From: Pithys albifrons albifrons
Taxonomy: Eukaryota; Chordata; Aves; Passeriformes; Thamnophilidae
Direction of reading: 5' to 3'
Length of the DNA: 64,000 nucleotides
Assembly: GCF_047495875.1 (NCBI RefSeq)
Contig: NC_092467.1
Coordinates: 27,096,066-27,160,065, forward strand
Shown: positions 48,201 to 63,200 of the stretch, piece by piece
Position numbering within the stretch: position 1 is the first letter of the stretch
Layout: each line of letters begins with the position of its first letter
Made by a program: the position numbers and the translations under genes
Notes under the pieces: generated by a model
The model's input: the letters and a program-made list of their open reading frames with translations, nothing else
What the model was told of the DNA's origin: nothing
Databases searched by the model: none

Positions 48201-51200
48201 TTGGAGTGGGCACTGACTACAATTAACTGAGCGCCTGAGGGACTCTGTCTCAGCCAGAGCATGTTAATGCAATTCTAAAGTGCAGGAGTGCTCTAACAGT
48301 GCTCTTCAATCAGGTTGAGATGACCTATCAGAAAATGTGAGATGGCTTTGGATAAATGGTCCATATGCTGAATATCAAGATATTTAATGAAAAATTTTCC
48401 TAATAGAAAAATTTTCCATGCTCAATACTTCTCATTGACTACTTTTTTACAATTGTACCCATTTAATAGCAACTGTCATTAAGTTATTTTCTATGTAATA
48501 TCAACTGAAAATCATTTATTTCCTGCTCCAAACAGCAATTAATGCCAATTATTTCACACAGCACCATGAACTGCTACAGATTTTTCAATTTTCCACTCAG
48601 CTTCTCTACATAATTTTTCATTTTTTTAGTTTAGTTTCATGATTTTCAGCTATTTGAAACAGAGGCTGAAGCCATGATTTCATCTATTTTGGCAAAAAGT
48701 AATTGAAAAGGCCCAACTATTAAAGCAACAGGAATCATATAAACAAAATAATAGGGAGAATGCACCATTGACTCTCTGGCTTTTATTTTAACTTTGGGAA
48801 TGTCGATATTCATAGCAGAAAATCCAAGACAGAGCTGTGTTATACTGGAATGGACATACGGCTTTTTTATGCTACAAATACAAGCTTCTTACATTGTACT
48901 CTTCCTGTGATAAGATGGCAAATTTGAGCCCCCAGGACTGCTTTCTGTCTTGATGGTACTAAATTCTACACCTTGAAGATTGCTTAATTTCAGGGTCAAG
49001 GTCGGGGCTCTGTTGTGCAGTGGAGACTGGATACAAGGAGTGATCCCAGAAAAAGTTCATTCTTTGCCTTGACTTAGCTCTGGTCTAACTCGCTCAAGAT
49101 TCAAGAAGGACCAGCACCATCTGACAACTCTCTGAATGTTTACATTTTTTCAAGAAAATGGATTTCATTGGTAGAGTTAATGGAAAGGAATTTCTAGGTT
49201 TTGAACATTAACAAATGCTAGGTTTTAATTTTGAAGATAAAATGAAGACATTTTCATTTATTTTATCAACTTTTAGAGAAGAAACGTATTTTCCAGGTTT
49301 GCTGCAGATGGGTTTTGTGAATTCCTTTTCTCAGTGGTTAATGCTTGCTGACACTTCATAATCATTACCTCTGTCCTGATCTACTGTTGCCTCCTCTAGG
49401 CCTGCGAGACTTACACAAGGACCAGAAGAAAATACTCATGACAATGTCTTATGCAGCAGAGCCTTTGAACTCAACACTTTCTCCTTAATCCTAATATTGC
49501 TTGCAGAATTTCACCCTTACTCACTAAAGTAATAGAAAACCCTTCTTCAGAAAGTTTTTTTAATCAAACCAAATTATAGACCCATTTTTTATTCTTGTGG
49601 CTAAAGTCCAAAAACACACACTCTGTCAATGGTGTTGAATTTAGTATTTTTGTGATAAAGCTCTTTGAGTGTCTTTTCAAATAAACATGTACAGCTTTAA
49701 ATGAATAAATCATGCAAATACATGTTAATGTATACATAAATTAACACAACATAATAAGGAAAACGAAGAAACAAGATTACAAATTTTCTGCACCTTCAAA
49801 ATATGAGAGTGATATTTGCTTTAGAAAGAACAAACTCATTTAGAGAAAAAGCTTATATAGATAGAAACAAACCCAAATCGCCAATGAAAGCTAATTTTAT
49901 GTTCTGTAAAGAAGGAAGATGTTCTTCCCAGTACAATAGACTAAACCCAATTAAATTAGGCAAGTGTAAAAACACAGAAACAAAATTTAATTTAGTAAAT
50001 AAAATCTCAGAGTTGAATTTTGTTGCCCATTCCATGTTCATAACCCTCATGAAATGAGTTAGAGATTCCAGGGAACAGTATTCAGTGTGTATGAATGGGG
50101 GCAGCCAACAGGAGAACCTGCCTCAAAGATTCAAGTTCTCAGATAGACTTTTCATAAAAAGTATTTATGTTCTTTTTCCTGTCTTATTATTTTAGTTTCT
50201 TTTTTTCAACCTTGAATGTTTTTAAATTAAGAAGTAGAATTTGACAAATGCTGCACAAAAGACAACACATCCTCAATACACATCCTTCATACATCCCCTT
50301 TGCAATGGGATGAATTTTTCTAAGTACTCCCCCTTTGCTTTACTCTGTTCTCAGGACACATTTGAATGGATAAAGAGTAACGCATTGCTGAGTGTTTTTT
50401 AAAATTTTGCAAATCTTGTCCCATGGTTTCTGTTATCACTCTTACTAACGAGCTGTGGTTATTACTGCAAGGGGCATAAATCTGCAGTTTGTGAGGTTAC
50501 AAAGAGCCTCTCTCACTGTCCAACAGCCACATACAGTAGTTTTCTAAGATAAACCCAAACTCCAGTACAATACTGAGATGTTTTGATGAAAAACATGTCC
50601 TGATAGATAGCCTATAGTGCCACATATTCAGGGGTTCATTTATGAGTATCAAGTATATTTTGACAAAGGATAGTTAGCAAAAATCAGGTTTCTGCTGAAT
50701 TCTGCTTTCTGTTCACAGGAATCAAATTATAGAACAAAGACACCTCACAGCTCAGAAATGTTGAACAGAAACATTTGCTTAAATCAGTTGTCTTTCACCC
50801 TGACCAACCTTCCTGAGAAGAGCAGAAAATTCAACTCAAGTCTCCCTGATAGTCATCTGGAGATGGAAGTTTTTATCACAGTCAAGCAGAGTATAAAGTA
50901 AGGACACCGATCTGATGCATCTCATCTGTCTAATGCATTTGCCAGACCCTTATCACTGCACCTGGATGCCACAACTGACTCCATTTACCAGTCAGTTTGG
51001 ATACATGGACTCACAACATGATTCTCCACATTACCACTTTAAATATCTGATTGCTTATCTGGAATGACAGCCCTGTTAGAACCAATTCATTCTTCACAGT
51101 GTCCTGGGCCTTGGTCCTTTACCTAACCCAGAGTGAAGCAGAGCAGATTTTTGTTTTCAGCAGCCTTCTGCCTGCTGCTGCACTGCCCTTCCCAACACAT

Positions 51201-54200
51201 CAGCCTTTACACAGATGCATATTGTTGTCTTAGGATTCCATTCAGCATCCAAACACAGCATGTGGCAAAATTCTTACTATATGAAATGCTAGTTGTTCAG
51301 ATTCTGGTCTCTTCTCTTCATACAGTGTTAAAAAACAAGCCCAGCCAAGAATATCCCACTGCTCTATCCTCTAAATCACCCAACTTCCAACTGTTTCTTC
51401 TGGTGTCCAAGGCTAATATTGACATGTCAGAAATGTTCAGATATATTTCTTCTTCTGTATAAGGAATATGTGATTTCCTGACAGACTTCAGTACAGAACT
51501 GTCAACAAAAATATCAGTACAATGAAGCCGCAAAGTTAAAAACCCATTCTCTGGTTTCTGGAGATGTCAGTAGTTATTATAAATGACTTTCCAGTTAATT
51601 ACCTGTTTTGAAAATTAAGAAGATTGGGGGTTCACAGCTGCTCCAATAAGTAGCTTCAGTGCCCGCCTCATCCCATTGAGTATGATAAATAATATATTCT
51701 CTACCACCCAGACTGCCAGACAGTGGCTCTGTCAAACTCCTCAGAGAGCACACTTTGTCTGCCATGTGTTACAGGCAACATTTATGACAAAAGTAGAAAT
51801 TAGATGGTGGTTAATCTTGCTTCTCTGTGTCCCATGTGGGGCACAAGCACAGTTGTAGTGTGGCTTGCTGGATGACAGTCAGAAAAAATGATCTCAGCAA
51901 ATTGTGTGTACATCAGGATACAGCACAAAGAATGGGTTTAGGAAATTATTTTTGGTGAATTGGGCAATGAGGTAGTCTCTTAAAAGAGAAATGAGGTGAC
52001 AGAAGAGCAAATTTTATTTCCCCTTTAAAAAATAGCAAGCTTTACATTACAGTTAGATCATGATGGAGAAGAATGAAATCATACTGCTCTGGGGTTTTTA
52101 ATTTGCTTCTTATTGCTGCTCAGGCTATTTAGCTTGCAGATCATAACAAACTCTGTTATAATGACAGCACCAAGAGATGGATCCAGCTTATAAAAATACT
52201 ACTAGAGTAATAGCAGTAAGCTCTGCATTGTAGTTCCTGTGAAATGCAAAAAGAACAATTCTTATTCCAGTTACATATTTATAAACAAGGTAAATTTGAT
52301 AGACTGACAAATGAAGGGAAGTGAAATCAGCCCTGGACTTACACATAGGCTTTCAGCACACCAGAACAACAGAGGACAGAAATCAAAGTTTTGCCTGAAG
52401 AGAAACTCCAAGGGAGTCCCCAGTAAGTCTTACCAGCTTCTAAATGAGATTTGATTCAGCTCACAGAAAAAGTTAAAGTCAACCCCCAGCTGTGATTTCC
52501 TCCTGAACCTTTTTTTAAATATATAATTATAGCATGGAGATCATAAGAGGTAGCATAATTTAAGAGAATCATCATTTTCTAAAGAAACTTGCTGGCTAGA
52601 GTTTCAGATTCCTTATATCAAAGCACAGGGACAGGTAATACTGGTATCACTTCATTCTCAACATCTCCTGTCAAACACACATCATGCCAAAAAGCAGGAC
52701 CATTCATGACTAGTGATGCCATTTTTCATTTAGACTCCAGCTTCCAACAAACTCAGTGTTTGTATCAAGGAATTGGAAGCTGTGGCTACACTTCATTTTG
52801 GAACTGTCCAAACTTCAGTGTTTCTCCCCATGCTTGATGCATTTTACTGAAGCAAATAAACACACTGATGGATCTGAACACCACAAGGAGAAGTCTGCAC
52901 TTAACACATTCTGTCTGAGACTGAATTAAATGTATGATAATGCCCAGTCTAAGAGGTGTTAACTCCTCTTGGGAGTTGCTGAGAACTCCTGGGAATTCTT
53001 TCAGGAGGAGAATTTTCACTTTACTTTGATGAATCTTTTATTTCCTCCCTGATTTTTAATGAAATGCAGGAACTTTAACTCCTAAAAGTTGATAACAGCT
53101 GGCATCCTTTTGCTTTCACGCTTCACATCTTTTCATTCTTAAGAGCCTTGCCAATCTTGTTTTGACCCCTCAACTCTGTATTTCCTTCTGTCTGTTGATG
53201 CAGTGACTGGTTTACCACCCCAAAAGAACAGTCACATGAGAGATCACTTGCTGTATAATAAACTTAAAACTTAACATTTCTTTCCAGTTCTGTACAGAAT
53301 ACAGTAATTCCCCACACATTGAACTTCATATTGGCTAGGCTGGAATAAACAAACCAGCCTCCTACATTCTCCTCTGAAGATTTCAAAGGCTCTCCAGCAC
53401 TCAAATCAGGAATCACATTGATTTTTCAGTAAACCCTTTCTCCTAATTCCTCTAAAGCATTTCAGAAAACCTCCTGCAAAAAGCCTCAGAGAACATATGT
53501 AGTGCAGTGTCAGGGATGTAAAACTGAAGGTGATGTTAAAAAATTTTAATGTTTGTTATACCAATAGCATGCTGACATAAATACCCAACATAAATTCCTC
53601 TGTAGAAAGATACAGGGTTACAGGACTATAGCTTTCCTAAAATGGCCTGCTCATTATCATGAAATCTATTGATCCATTTTCATTAGGTAGAGCTGTCTTT
53701 GCCTTCACCAGAAAGATCCAGAAATCATAATCTTTTTTTTCTTTAATTTCACCATACAAGGCCTTTGGCTAGGATGACAATTTTGGTCTGTAAAACAGTA
53801 AATATTTGTCTATTCAAAGGCAGCATTTATCTTACGAAAGCACACATAGCAGTTTTGCCTCTGACAAGTTCCTTGTTTATTTATTACTCTAATAACAAAT
53901 AGACTGTCATCCCTGCTGGGCCTCAAAGATGAACTAAATCTGCTGACACAACTGATTGGGAGCGGCTGCAAATTATTTTATTAAAAACTGTGCAGTAGCA
54001 GATTCATGGTGGGGAGAATGTTTAAATCATAATTCTGTTATTGGCCCATATTTTCCATAGTAACAACATACAAAGAAAACAGGAACACTTTTGTAACCCT
54101 CATGTTTATGCTGCAGCATTTGATTTTCATTTTGTCCAAACAGGAGAGAAGCAGTGAAGGGGAGACAGATTTCTTTTGTGTTGAGTGCTCTGTGTGCACA

Positions 54201-57200
54201 CACACCAAGAGCAAAGCGCAGCATCTTAATTAGATGGGTCCAGAGGCTCCAGCAGACAAGGGAGAGTGACAGTCACTGGACATGCTTGATAGCTCTCTCT
54301 AAAGCAGTGCAGAGACTTTCTGGGAAAAGCAAGACAGATCCATACATCTCCAATTTTGTAGAGCTGAGCCAACCAGAACGTGATAGGAAAGGACTAGAGG
54401 ATGGTGAGTAAAAAATCTGCTGTGCAGAAGGTGCCAACAGTCCTAAGACACATTATGCTTTTTACAGGTCACCCTCAGCCTCTTGGACAGAGCAGACACT
54501 GGGGAAAAATTATGTACCTGACTGTGCTACCTGGCGCCAAAGCCACGGGCCTCAAGCAGAGCAACCCAGCAGAGACCCACCTAACGACTTACTGAGTGCT
54601 GGGGCCCTGGCAATTAGATAACAGCAACAGTAAGAAGAAAATTGCCAAAGAATTACTACATAATAGATCTACTTAGCAGTATCATTTACAGACACTTCAA
54701 ATGTGGGACGCAGATGTTTGCATATATGAATAGTCAGGTCTTAAAAAAGAGTTTGCGACACTCATTGTCTCAACTCCCTCCCAGGCTTAATGCCTTCTGG
54801 ACTCTTACAAAGGTCTCGCCCAGAATGAGCTCTTGGAGGAATGGAGATTTAGGAGAGGCACAAGAGAAAAGGAACAGATTAGAAACACATAAAATTAACT
54901 CAGCCTTTTTGTAAATCACCTCCTAGTCCTGCAGCTGTCACTGAAGTTCACAAAGCTGTGCATTAAAATGAAACTTCTCTCTTCCCACGTTAGTGCCACA
55001 GGAGCTACACAGCATTCAATCTTCTGGCCCATACAAACACGTGTATCCCTGCCTGGCTGCACGCCTCTTCTCCTTGGCTTTGTTCACAGGCCCTCCACAA
55101 CAAACCCTGCCATGTATTGCCACCTTCTCCAGTTTGTCAGCTGGGCTGTTCCAGCCCAAAGAGCCAGGCTAGCAGAGATGTACTAATCACCCCATTAAAA
55201 TCAAGCTGGGCAGTATGGCAAAGAGGAGCTTTGGAGACTGGCACATCTACAGTGAGAAGAGCACATGTGAGGACAGTGTACAGCTGGATGGATAATTCAG
55301 AAGGTGGACTGGAGGAACAAAATGCCATAAAAAGGCTGCTGTGCTGCTTGGCTCTGGCTGGGGACGAGGGGGAGACTTGGAGCACCACACTGAGCCAAGG
55401 GTGGCTGCCTGACAGACACAGCCTGACACATTACCAGTACATATCTGTGCAGAAGGAGAGCAAAGCAAGGAGAGGACTGTCCATCAAAAGGGTATTCTCT
55501 GACAAGACAGATTTCCTGCGATAAACCATTTCCAATCAAGGAGGTGCTTAAAGGCACAAATAAACATTAACGTCACTGAAAATGTCTTTATAGTCAAGCC
55601 ATTTCTGTACTTGCAGGCAACTCAGCTGGAAATCTCTGTATCCCCCAGTCTTTCTTAAATGTATAGTGATACCCAAACCTTAGCTTGGACTATGCCCAGA
55701 GGGAATTAGGTGATACCAACCTCCTGGGGATCTTCTCCCTCCAAGTATTTATTGGCTTCTACGCTGGACAGTTCCTTACCCTGCACTCTTTACTGTAATA
55801 GCTCTTAAAGTCATTTGGTCATGTGGTTTGAGGCATTTCCAAGGAAACCTCTCAGCAATTATTTCTGGAGATGGAAAGTAGTCTTTTTGCATGTCTTAGT
55901 ATCTATTCCACATACTTTATGTTATAACAATTTATTCTGCAATGTGATTACATGTTGGCATAGACTCTGATTAGGGCTTTAAACAGGAACTAACAGCGGT
56001 TATGTTGAATATGTTTTTCATCTGATGATGCACAATACCATTGATTGGATGTAGATTATATTCAGCATTAACTCCAGCTATATAAAAATATCACAAAGAA
56101 AAGTCTATCTCCTGGCACAGAATACTCTTTAATTGCATGGATGCTCAGTACATGTTGTGACTTCTGCTTTTTTAAAAAACCCTGTGCACAAGAAAAGTCA
56201 TGCCTGCAAGAGAAACATTAATCCAAGAAATTACCAAGCATTGTTTACTTTTCCTCATATATTCTGCAGCTTTTTGATTTTCACCCAGGCAGTATCACAA
56301 AGCTAATGTGATAGGGGAAAAAAAAAAGCTGGATATGCCGTTGTCCTAAGATAAAAGTTTAAAGTTCATCATGTCAGGATTCAGGAAATGTATTAACTGT
56401 TTCTTGCTGACTGCAGATGCACTGCAAAACTCTGATAATACTTTTTTTCTCCATAATACCCCTTGAAACTCATATCTTCACTGCACCTTATACTTCTGCC
56501 ATCCTACTCAGAGGCATTTTTAACAGATCTGTACCCCTTGGAGATGAGAAATGTCACTAAGTGTCCAATTTATTTGCCCATGATCACGGGGCTTGCAGCA
56601 GAACAGAACTGGATGAGGGCAGTTCTCTTAGTTGCTTCCTTATCCCTGGAAACCAACCTGATGTTGGCTTTCCAGAGCTCAGAAAGAAGGTTGGAAACAG
56701 GCATTTCAGACTGTCTATCCAGATTTGATAGGATGTACTTGACAAAAGAAGTGAATAAGCTAACCATGATATCACCACAAATTTTAGAAAAACTAAGAGG
56801 CACAGAGATTTCCAGCTCAGTTCTTTACATAGCCTAAAAGGAAGAAAATGCTAAAAAAAGGTAAGTATTAAAAATCGGGGTCAAACTCAGTCCTTCCTCA
56901 GCACCATGAAAGACAATGAGGATTTGCAGGTGTGGAATGAAGGAAGTGTAACCATGGCGTGTCTTCAGTGATTTTTTTGGACCAAATTCTATTCCATTTA
57001 TTCCCTTATTGGACAATTTACTCTTCACACATTTGAGTGAAAATGAAGGAGGCAGAAGGTTAGAAGGAGAGGTAGGGAAGAGATGACTTGGTAAGGACAG
57101 GACGAAGGGAGCAAAGGAGGAATTTCTGTTTCCACTGCAATTTACTTACAGACAGAGATGAAGCCTTCACCTTCCTCAGCCCAGCTCTATGATAGGACCA

Positions 57201-60200
57201 TGTACCTGTGCTGTACCAAATGTAATGCCAGCTAAGTCCATGATTTAAGAAGTTTATTTATTTATTACATTTTTTATAATTTCTAATATAGTCTTGTCTT
57301 ATACTGATAGTTTTAACACCTGTAACACCTGTAGTTTTACTAATTATATTATGGGCCATGTGTTCACCAGGAGGGCTTGGCACTACAGCTGTATCAGCAA
57401 ACATTTTTACTTCAATTTAGGTCTTACAAGCTCTAGGAGCACAACTTCAGTAGATGGAAAATAGTGATTATCAGCTGTGTTAGAGAATATTCTGAGCCAT
57501 GTTATCATTTGCAGGTAGAATCAATTGCAGAGAGCTGTAGGAATTAGAATAATTGCAAATGCACCATCCCAATTAAAATAAACATGGCCATGAATAACTA
57601 GAATGGTAAACAATCATTCAACTGTGAGGCAATAGCTGTGAACTGTATCAACCAGGCTCACTGCCCTCTGCTCAGAGGATTCCTACTGGTTTGTTAGTTG
57701 TAGCTTCCTTTGCTAAAAAACATGACTCCATCTCACAGTTATTTCTTCAAGGTCTCTTCTGAAAATTACATATAGTCCAAATACAGCAAAATCAAAAACA
57801 TAGGTGGGCAGGGAAGGAGGGGAAGATAAAGTGATGGCATTGGAAAATTCTACTCATACACTGGAGGGTACAAGCAAGCTGGGTTTTAAGTAAAGTCCAT
57901 TTAGGTCATGATTTCTGCAGAGAAAATTACAAAATGAATATGCAGCAACAGAACTAGAGAAGGCAGGAGTCCAAATCTTCCCCAAACTGTGCCTAATGTA
58001 TTAGAAAACCTAATGGCTGGAGAACAGTTAGCCAAAAGGAAGACAGCACCTTTTCAGACAGAGAAAGTTTAATGCTGAAGCATTAGAGATAAAGGTTTCA
58101 ATATTCTTTGGTGGCGTAGTGTCCACTCATAGTAACATGGTCAATGGACCAGAAGGGAATATTTCATTGAGTTTTAACAGAGGCAAAGAAATGCCTTTAA
58201 AAATTTTATATTAATCTCATCCAAGGTAATAAAAAAAGCAAAAATGCAGTACAAGAACAGAAGACCTTGATGTACCTATCAAGAATAGCTCAAGTGGGTT
58301 ATTATGAATAGGGTTCTGCAAGGATTTTAACCACCATAAAGACAGCAAGCATGGATAGGCAATTGCAGAAATGTACAGACACTACCAGGATGCTATTAGG
58401 AAGACAAGGAGGAAAGAGACTGATATAATACACAGCACAGAAAAAATAGAATATCAAAACACCATGAGCATGTGCACTTACCCTGTTGTTACAAGGCCTT
58501 GTTTAGAGAGTGAAATCTGCCAGTTCCCTGAGCAGAATGCATTGCTAATCACAGAGCAGGCTGCACTGGCAGGTTGTCAAATGACAACTGAGAGTATTCA
58601 TCTACAGAAGAAAGAAGGTCAAAAGTCAGTGAATTCTTTGCATACTTAAACTCTTCAGATTTTTCTAAGTTTTATTTTTCCTATTTGGACTGTAATGAGC
58701 ATCAAGCTACACAGAAGATCACTTTTAAGAACGATCATCAATACTGCACTGACTTGGAATTTTTTATAAATGTGTTTATATTGACTATTCAAAGAAGAAC
58801 TGATCACCAGATCACATGATCTGTCTACATCTTACAGTCACATCACTTAAGTAATTTTTTCCCCTAATAAAAATTTATCTAATAACTCTGGCTACAATAT
58901 ATCACCTTATTACTTATATATCATTCCTAATACCATAGTGCCTTGGGGCCCTGTTCATGATGGCCCTAATCGTCCACAGTGACAAGCAGACTTCTGTTTT
59001 GACTTGGATTTATTGCTCTAGTTGGTTGGTCACCTAAAGATTAAATTGCCCTCCCTTTTAAGTAAGGGGCCTCAAATAGATGCTGTGTATTGTAGCAGAG
59101 AGTGCACTGTTGGATTCGTTGTTCCTTGACACCTTCTCTTCATTTATCAGCCACAGACTTTTCGAATTTAATCATGTCAATTTTCTACTTGCTCTTTCCT
59201 GATCCTTAGGAGAGGTTTCTTCAACTGACCACATGATCAAAACTTTAATAAGTACTATGGATTATTTATATGCAAGATTTTAGTGTCGGTCACATGTCCT
59301 GAGGTTCATCCGTTGAAATATGTATCCACAAAGAAGCATCAGCCCACAGATTATGAAGGGAAACACCCATGGCTAAAATACATATTGCATAGTGCATACA
59401 GTCTTGAAAATAATCTGTATGACAGGATACAAGAATTCAGACATAATGAATACCATTTCACAAATGTACAGGTTACACTGAATTAGAGAGACATATCAGA
59501 CTCAAGAATTTTAGAAAGCTACAAGAGAAAACAGTCTGATGTGTGAATCAATTATCTGACCTCTGCTTCAAATATGTCATACCCCAGTCATTTCATTTTA
59601 TTAAAAGACTGTATAATCATGAGCATAATCATAAATGCAATGTTTAAGGAAAATCTGGTTTGAACCTTGTACTTGGGTCGCATGTAATGTAATTCAGTTT
59701 TACTCTCTTCTTAACTTGATCCATATACAAAGCTGCTACCCAAAAATATGAAACATGGGGTAAAAAGCTCAGTTCCAAAGGGATGGTAACTTTTCAAACA
59801 AAGCATTTAAACAAAAATGGGTAAGGTCACTAATCACAACACACCACATTTCCTAAATGGATGCAGGAATGCTGAAATTTGGTAGGACTAGAATTGGTAG
59901 CCTGCATGACAAAATCGTATCACTCTGAAGGCAACCCTGGAAGCAGCAAACATATTTCAAAAGTTAATTCCTTTTGCTGAAGTATCTTTGAAAGCATGTA
60001 CTTGGCCCACTACAGCAGACATATAAGAAAATCCTTGGAAGTTGCAGCAACTCTGACTTTGTTGTTGACTTTTGCTGTACTTTGCTGATGAGCTAAATAA
60101 CATTGCCCTGTGTGTACTCAGATGATCATTCATGCTCATTTGTGATCAGTTAAAGTATCTTTACTATTCCAATGCAATAAATATCGGACTGTGTTGTACA

Positions 60201-63200
60201 GGTCAGCAGACATTGCTAGGAATATATTACTCTGAATAAACAAGACTAATATTAATAACAGGGTTTAGCACTAATCATTCTTCTCTCGTTACTTGCTTCT
60301 GAGTATTTTTTTTCATTTAGAGACACAGCTCATATAAATTTTGTTTGTGCTTATCTTTCAAAGGTTTGCATGGCATTCTGAAAATAGTTATTCTCTCTGC
60401 TCAGCATTTGATATTTATAGGCACACTTCACAAAGCTTTTGTTAAAGATCACATGCACCTATTACAAGTCTGTAGGAGCACATTGTTTATGAACTTGAAG
60501 TAACAGAGACACACCAGGGTGGTTTCCTTTTAGACAGATTATGGCACCTACCTGGATATACTGCAGTGCTGTGGATCATTTGTTACAATTAAGAGCCAGT
60601 CAACGTAAACAAAGGACAATTGGCAAAAGTATGTCTTTTAAGACTTTGCTCCAAATTGGACTGAAATTATTTAAGACTTTCAAAAAAATTGCATTTTGAA
60701 AGGATTGAAACAGAATTGGCTGGGAAACAACCCTAGGAACCAGCAATATGAAAAGGACAAGAATGGCCCTTGGTCCTCTTCAGTGTCATTCTACTCAGTG
60801 GGTTCGTGGCCTTCTGCTTGGGGAAATATTACCTGGGCCTCTGGAGAGCCCTGAGCCATCTCTGTCTTTGCATGGCCCTAAAGCAAAATTCAAGGTGAAT
60901 CGATCTTTAAGAAAAAGCTGCCCTGCAACTGGAGACTGGGGGCACCTCAAAGGACTCCAGGCCCCAAATTGCAGGTCATATCTCCGCTAGGTTGCCTTCT
61001 TAGGGTGAGTTTCATGCTCCCTGTTGGGGGACTTCTCACATGCCTGGCGTTGCAGGAGGGCACCTGGAAGCCCTGGAAGGCTGCACTGGATCTGCAAGCC
61101 CAGGAAACACTCTAACCTTGAAACAGCCCCAGTGTGGAGGCTGCTCAACCCTGCTGTGGATTGCTCAGGTCCACCCCAAAAGCCACAGCCATAGTATTTC
61201 CAGAGTGTGTGGCTCTAGGACGAGTGAAGAATTAAAGCATAGATCTGTAGCCTTTGAATGCCTGCCCTGCTCAAAGCAGTCCTTGAACCCTAAGAGTCAA
61301 AGTCTGAGCAGCAGCTGCCATGGCTTTCACAGCTTCAGAGCAGCAAGCCTGGAGCTGCAGAGTCTGAAAGCACCTTTGGACCTGGGCAGCCCCTTCTTTC
61401 TGTATCAAATAAAAAGTATTTCCATTAGGCATGGCTGCAGGGACACCTCACCTGAGAACTGTGCAGAGAATGATGGGGGATTTTCGGGAGGTCTCTTTCT
61501 GAGCCTGGTGAAAGGCACCTGGTTGTTGAGGCAACAAACACGAATCCCCAGTCCTCTGAGTAAACGTTTTGAAAACAGAGAAGTAAATGCCTACTTTAAG
61601 ACTTTAATGTTTCAAACATCATGATGAAAAATTGAAGCAACGTTACTTCCTGCAGAGGCGAGAAAGAAATAAATCAGGGGAGTAATTTACTTCAAAGGTC
61701 TCTCTGTTTACCTCTCCCTGTCTTCTAACCAGGACACCAATCTTACTGACTGAAGCCAAGAATGTAGTCAAGGGGAAAATGTCCATAAAACGCTTGAAAT
61801 AGTCCAAATGAATGTAAAGTCTGATGGGTTTAGAATTGGTTCTGACAGTTTTGTATTACAAAACAGTGTTACGTGTTAATTTTCATTTTAGTTTGCATTC
61901 TTTGTTACAGTGAAGACCAAATTCTCCCTAAGCCAGAGCCTTATTGGCAGCTTGACACTGATCTGTTGGAAACCAATGGCAATTGATGCTGGACAGGGTG
62001 TATCTCTCTTTCATGAAAGGCACAACTTAGAGCACAGCACCTGCCAGAGACCCAGAGGACACACTTCATGCCAGAATCTCTTGATAATCTGTACCAGGAA
62101 AGAGAGTAATCACAATACAGCACATGGATCTTTGAGATACATTTGGGTAATGGGATGCACTTGTTCTGTCACTTCCCATTCCTGAGTCCTGTAGTCATTC
62201 ATGCAACCTGCTATATTTTGCCTTACCTAAAAAAAGCAACAGGCTCTTTTAAGTTGTTATATTTATTTCAGATTAAGAAAGCAATAAATCAAGAGAGTGG
62301 CAAAGGGTTTATAAGTGAGCACAAAGTGAATTGCCATGTAAGAGGGAAAGCCAGACAACTCTGAAATGCAATAAAAAGGACTTACAGAGGAGATTGCCTG
62401 TTGCTTGTTAAGCACAGCAAATGGTAACAGTTTGCTTTTATCAAAATACTTGATTTTTGAACAATGAAGTCTGGCAGAACCATCCTAAAACATCCACAAG
62501 TGTTCTGTCCACATTCCCTGCTTATGTCCACTATACACAATATTGTCTGACTCTGCAAGACAGAATGTTTAAAGATTAAAAAGTGCAGTGCACAGAAAAA
62601 TGAGACCTAAGAATGACATCATCAAACACACCACAAAATGAGGCAGAATTACTAAAGGATTCCCTGGAGCAACTACAAGCCCTGCTGAGAACGTTCCTGC
62701 TGGGGCTCCCTAATTAATGTACCCATTTTCCACCTGTCACACAGCAGAATTAAACTCACTGCATCTCTGCTTTAATTCTCCACTCAATCAATAATTCGGA
62801 TAACAGATTCAAAGTCCTGTAGAGTCTGTGTATTGATCTTCTCCCACCCTCAATTTGCCAGTTGTCTCCACTAACTTTGAGCAGTACGTCACTGAAAGTC
62901 CATTTCATTTAAAATGTAATCACTTTGCCAATGCTGAACTGCTTGCCAGTTTTATTAGTCTTCAGAAAACTTTCCCAAAATATGGAGCTGTATGTAAACA
63001 CGTTGAGCATAGCATAGCAACAGAAATCATTGTTCAGCCTGACTTCTTCTCCTTTAATAAAAATTACTGTATGCAGGTACATAGACAGAAATTCCATATT
63101 TTAGCCACTAGCCCTTTCAAAATTCACCAGGATTATGCTACAGCTCAAACACATTTCTGGGTTGGTTTTTTTTTTCTTCTATGGCAAGTTAAAACAATTT

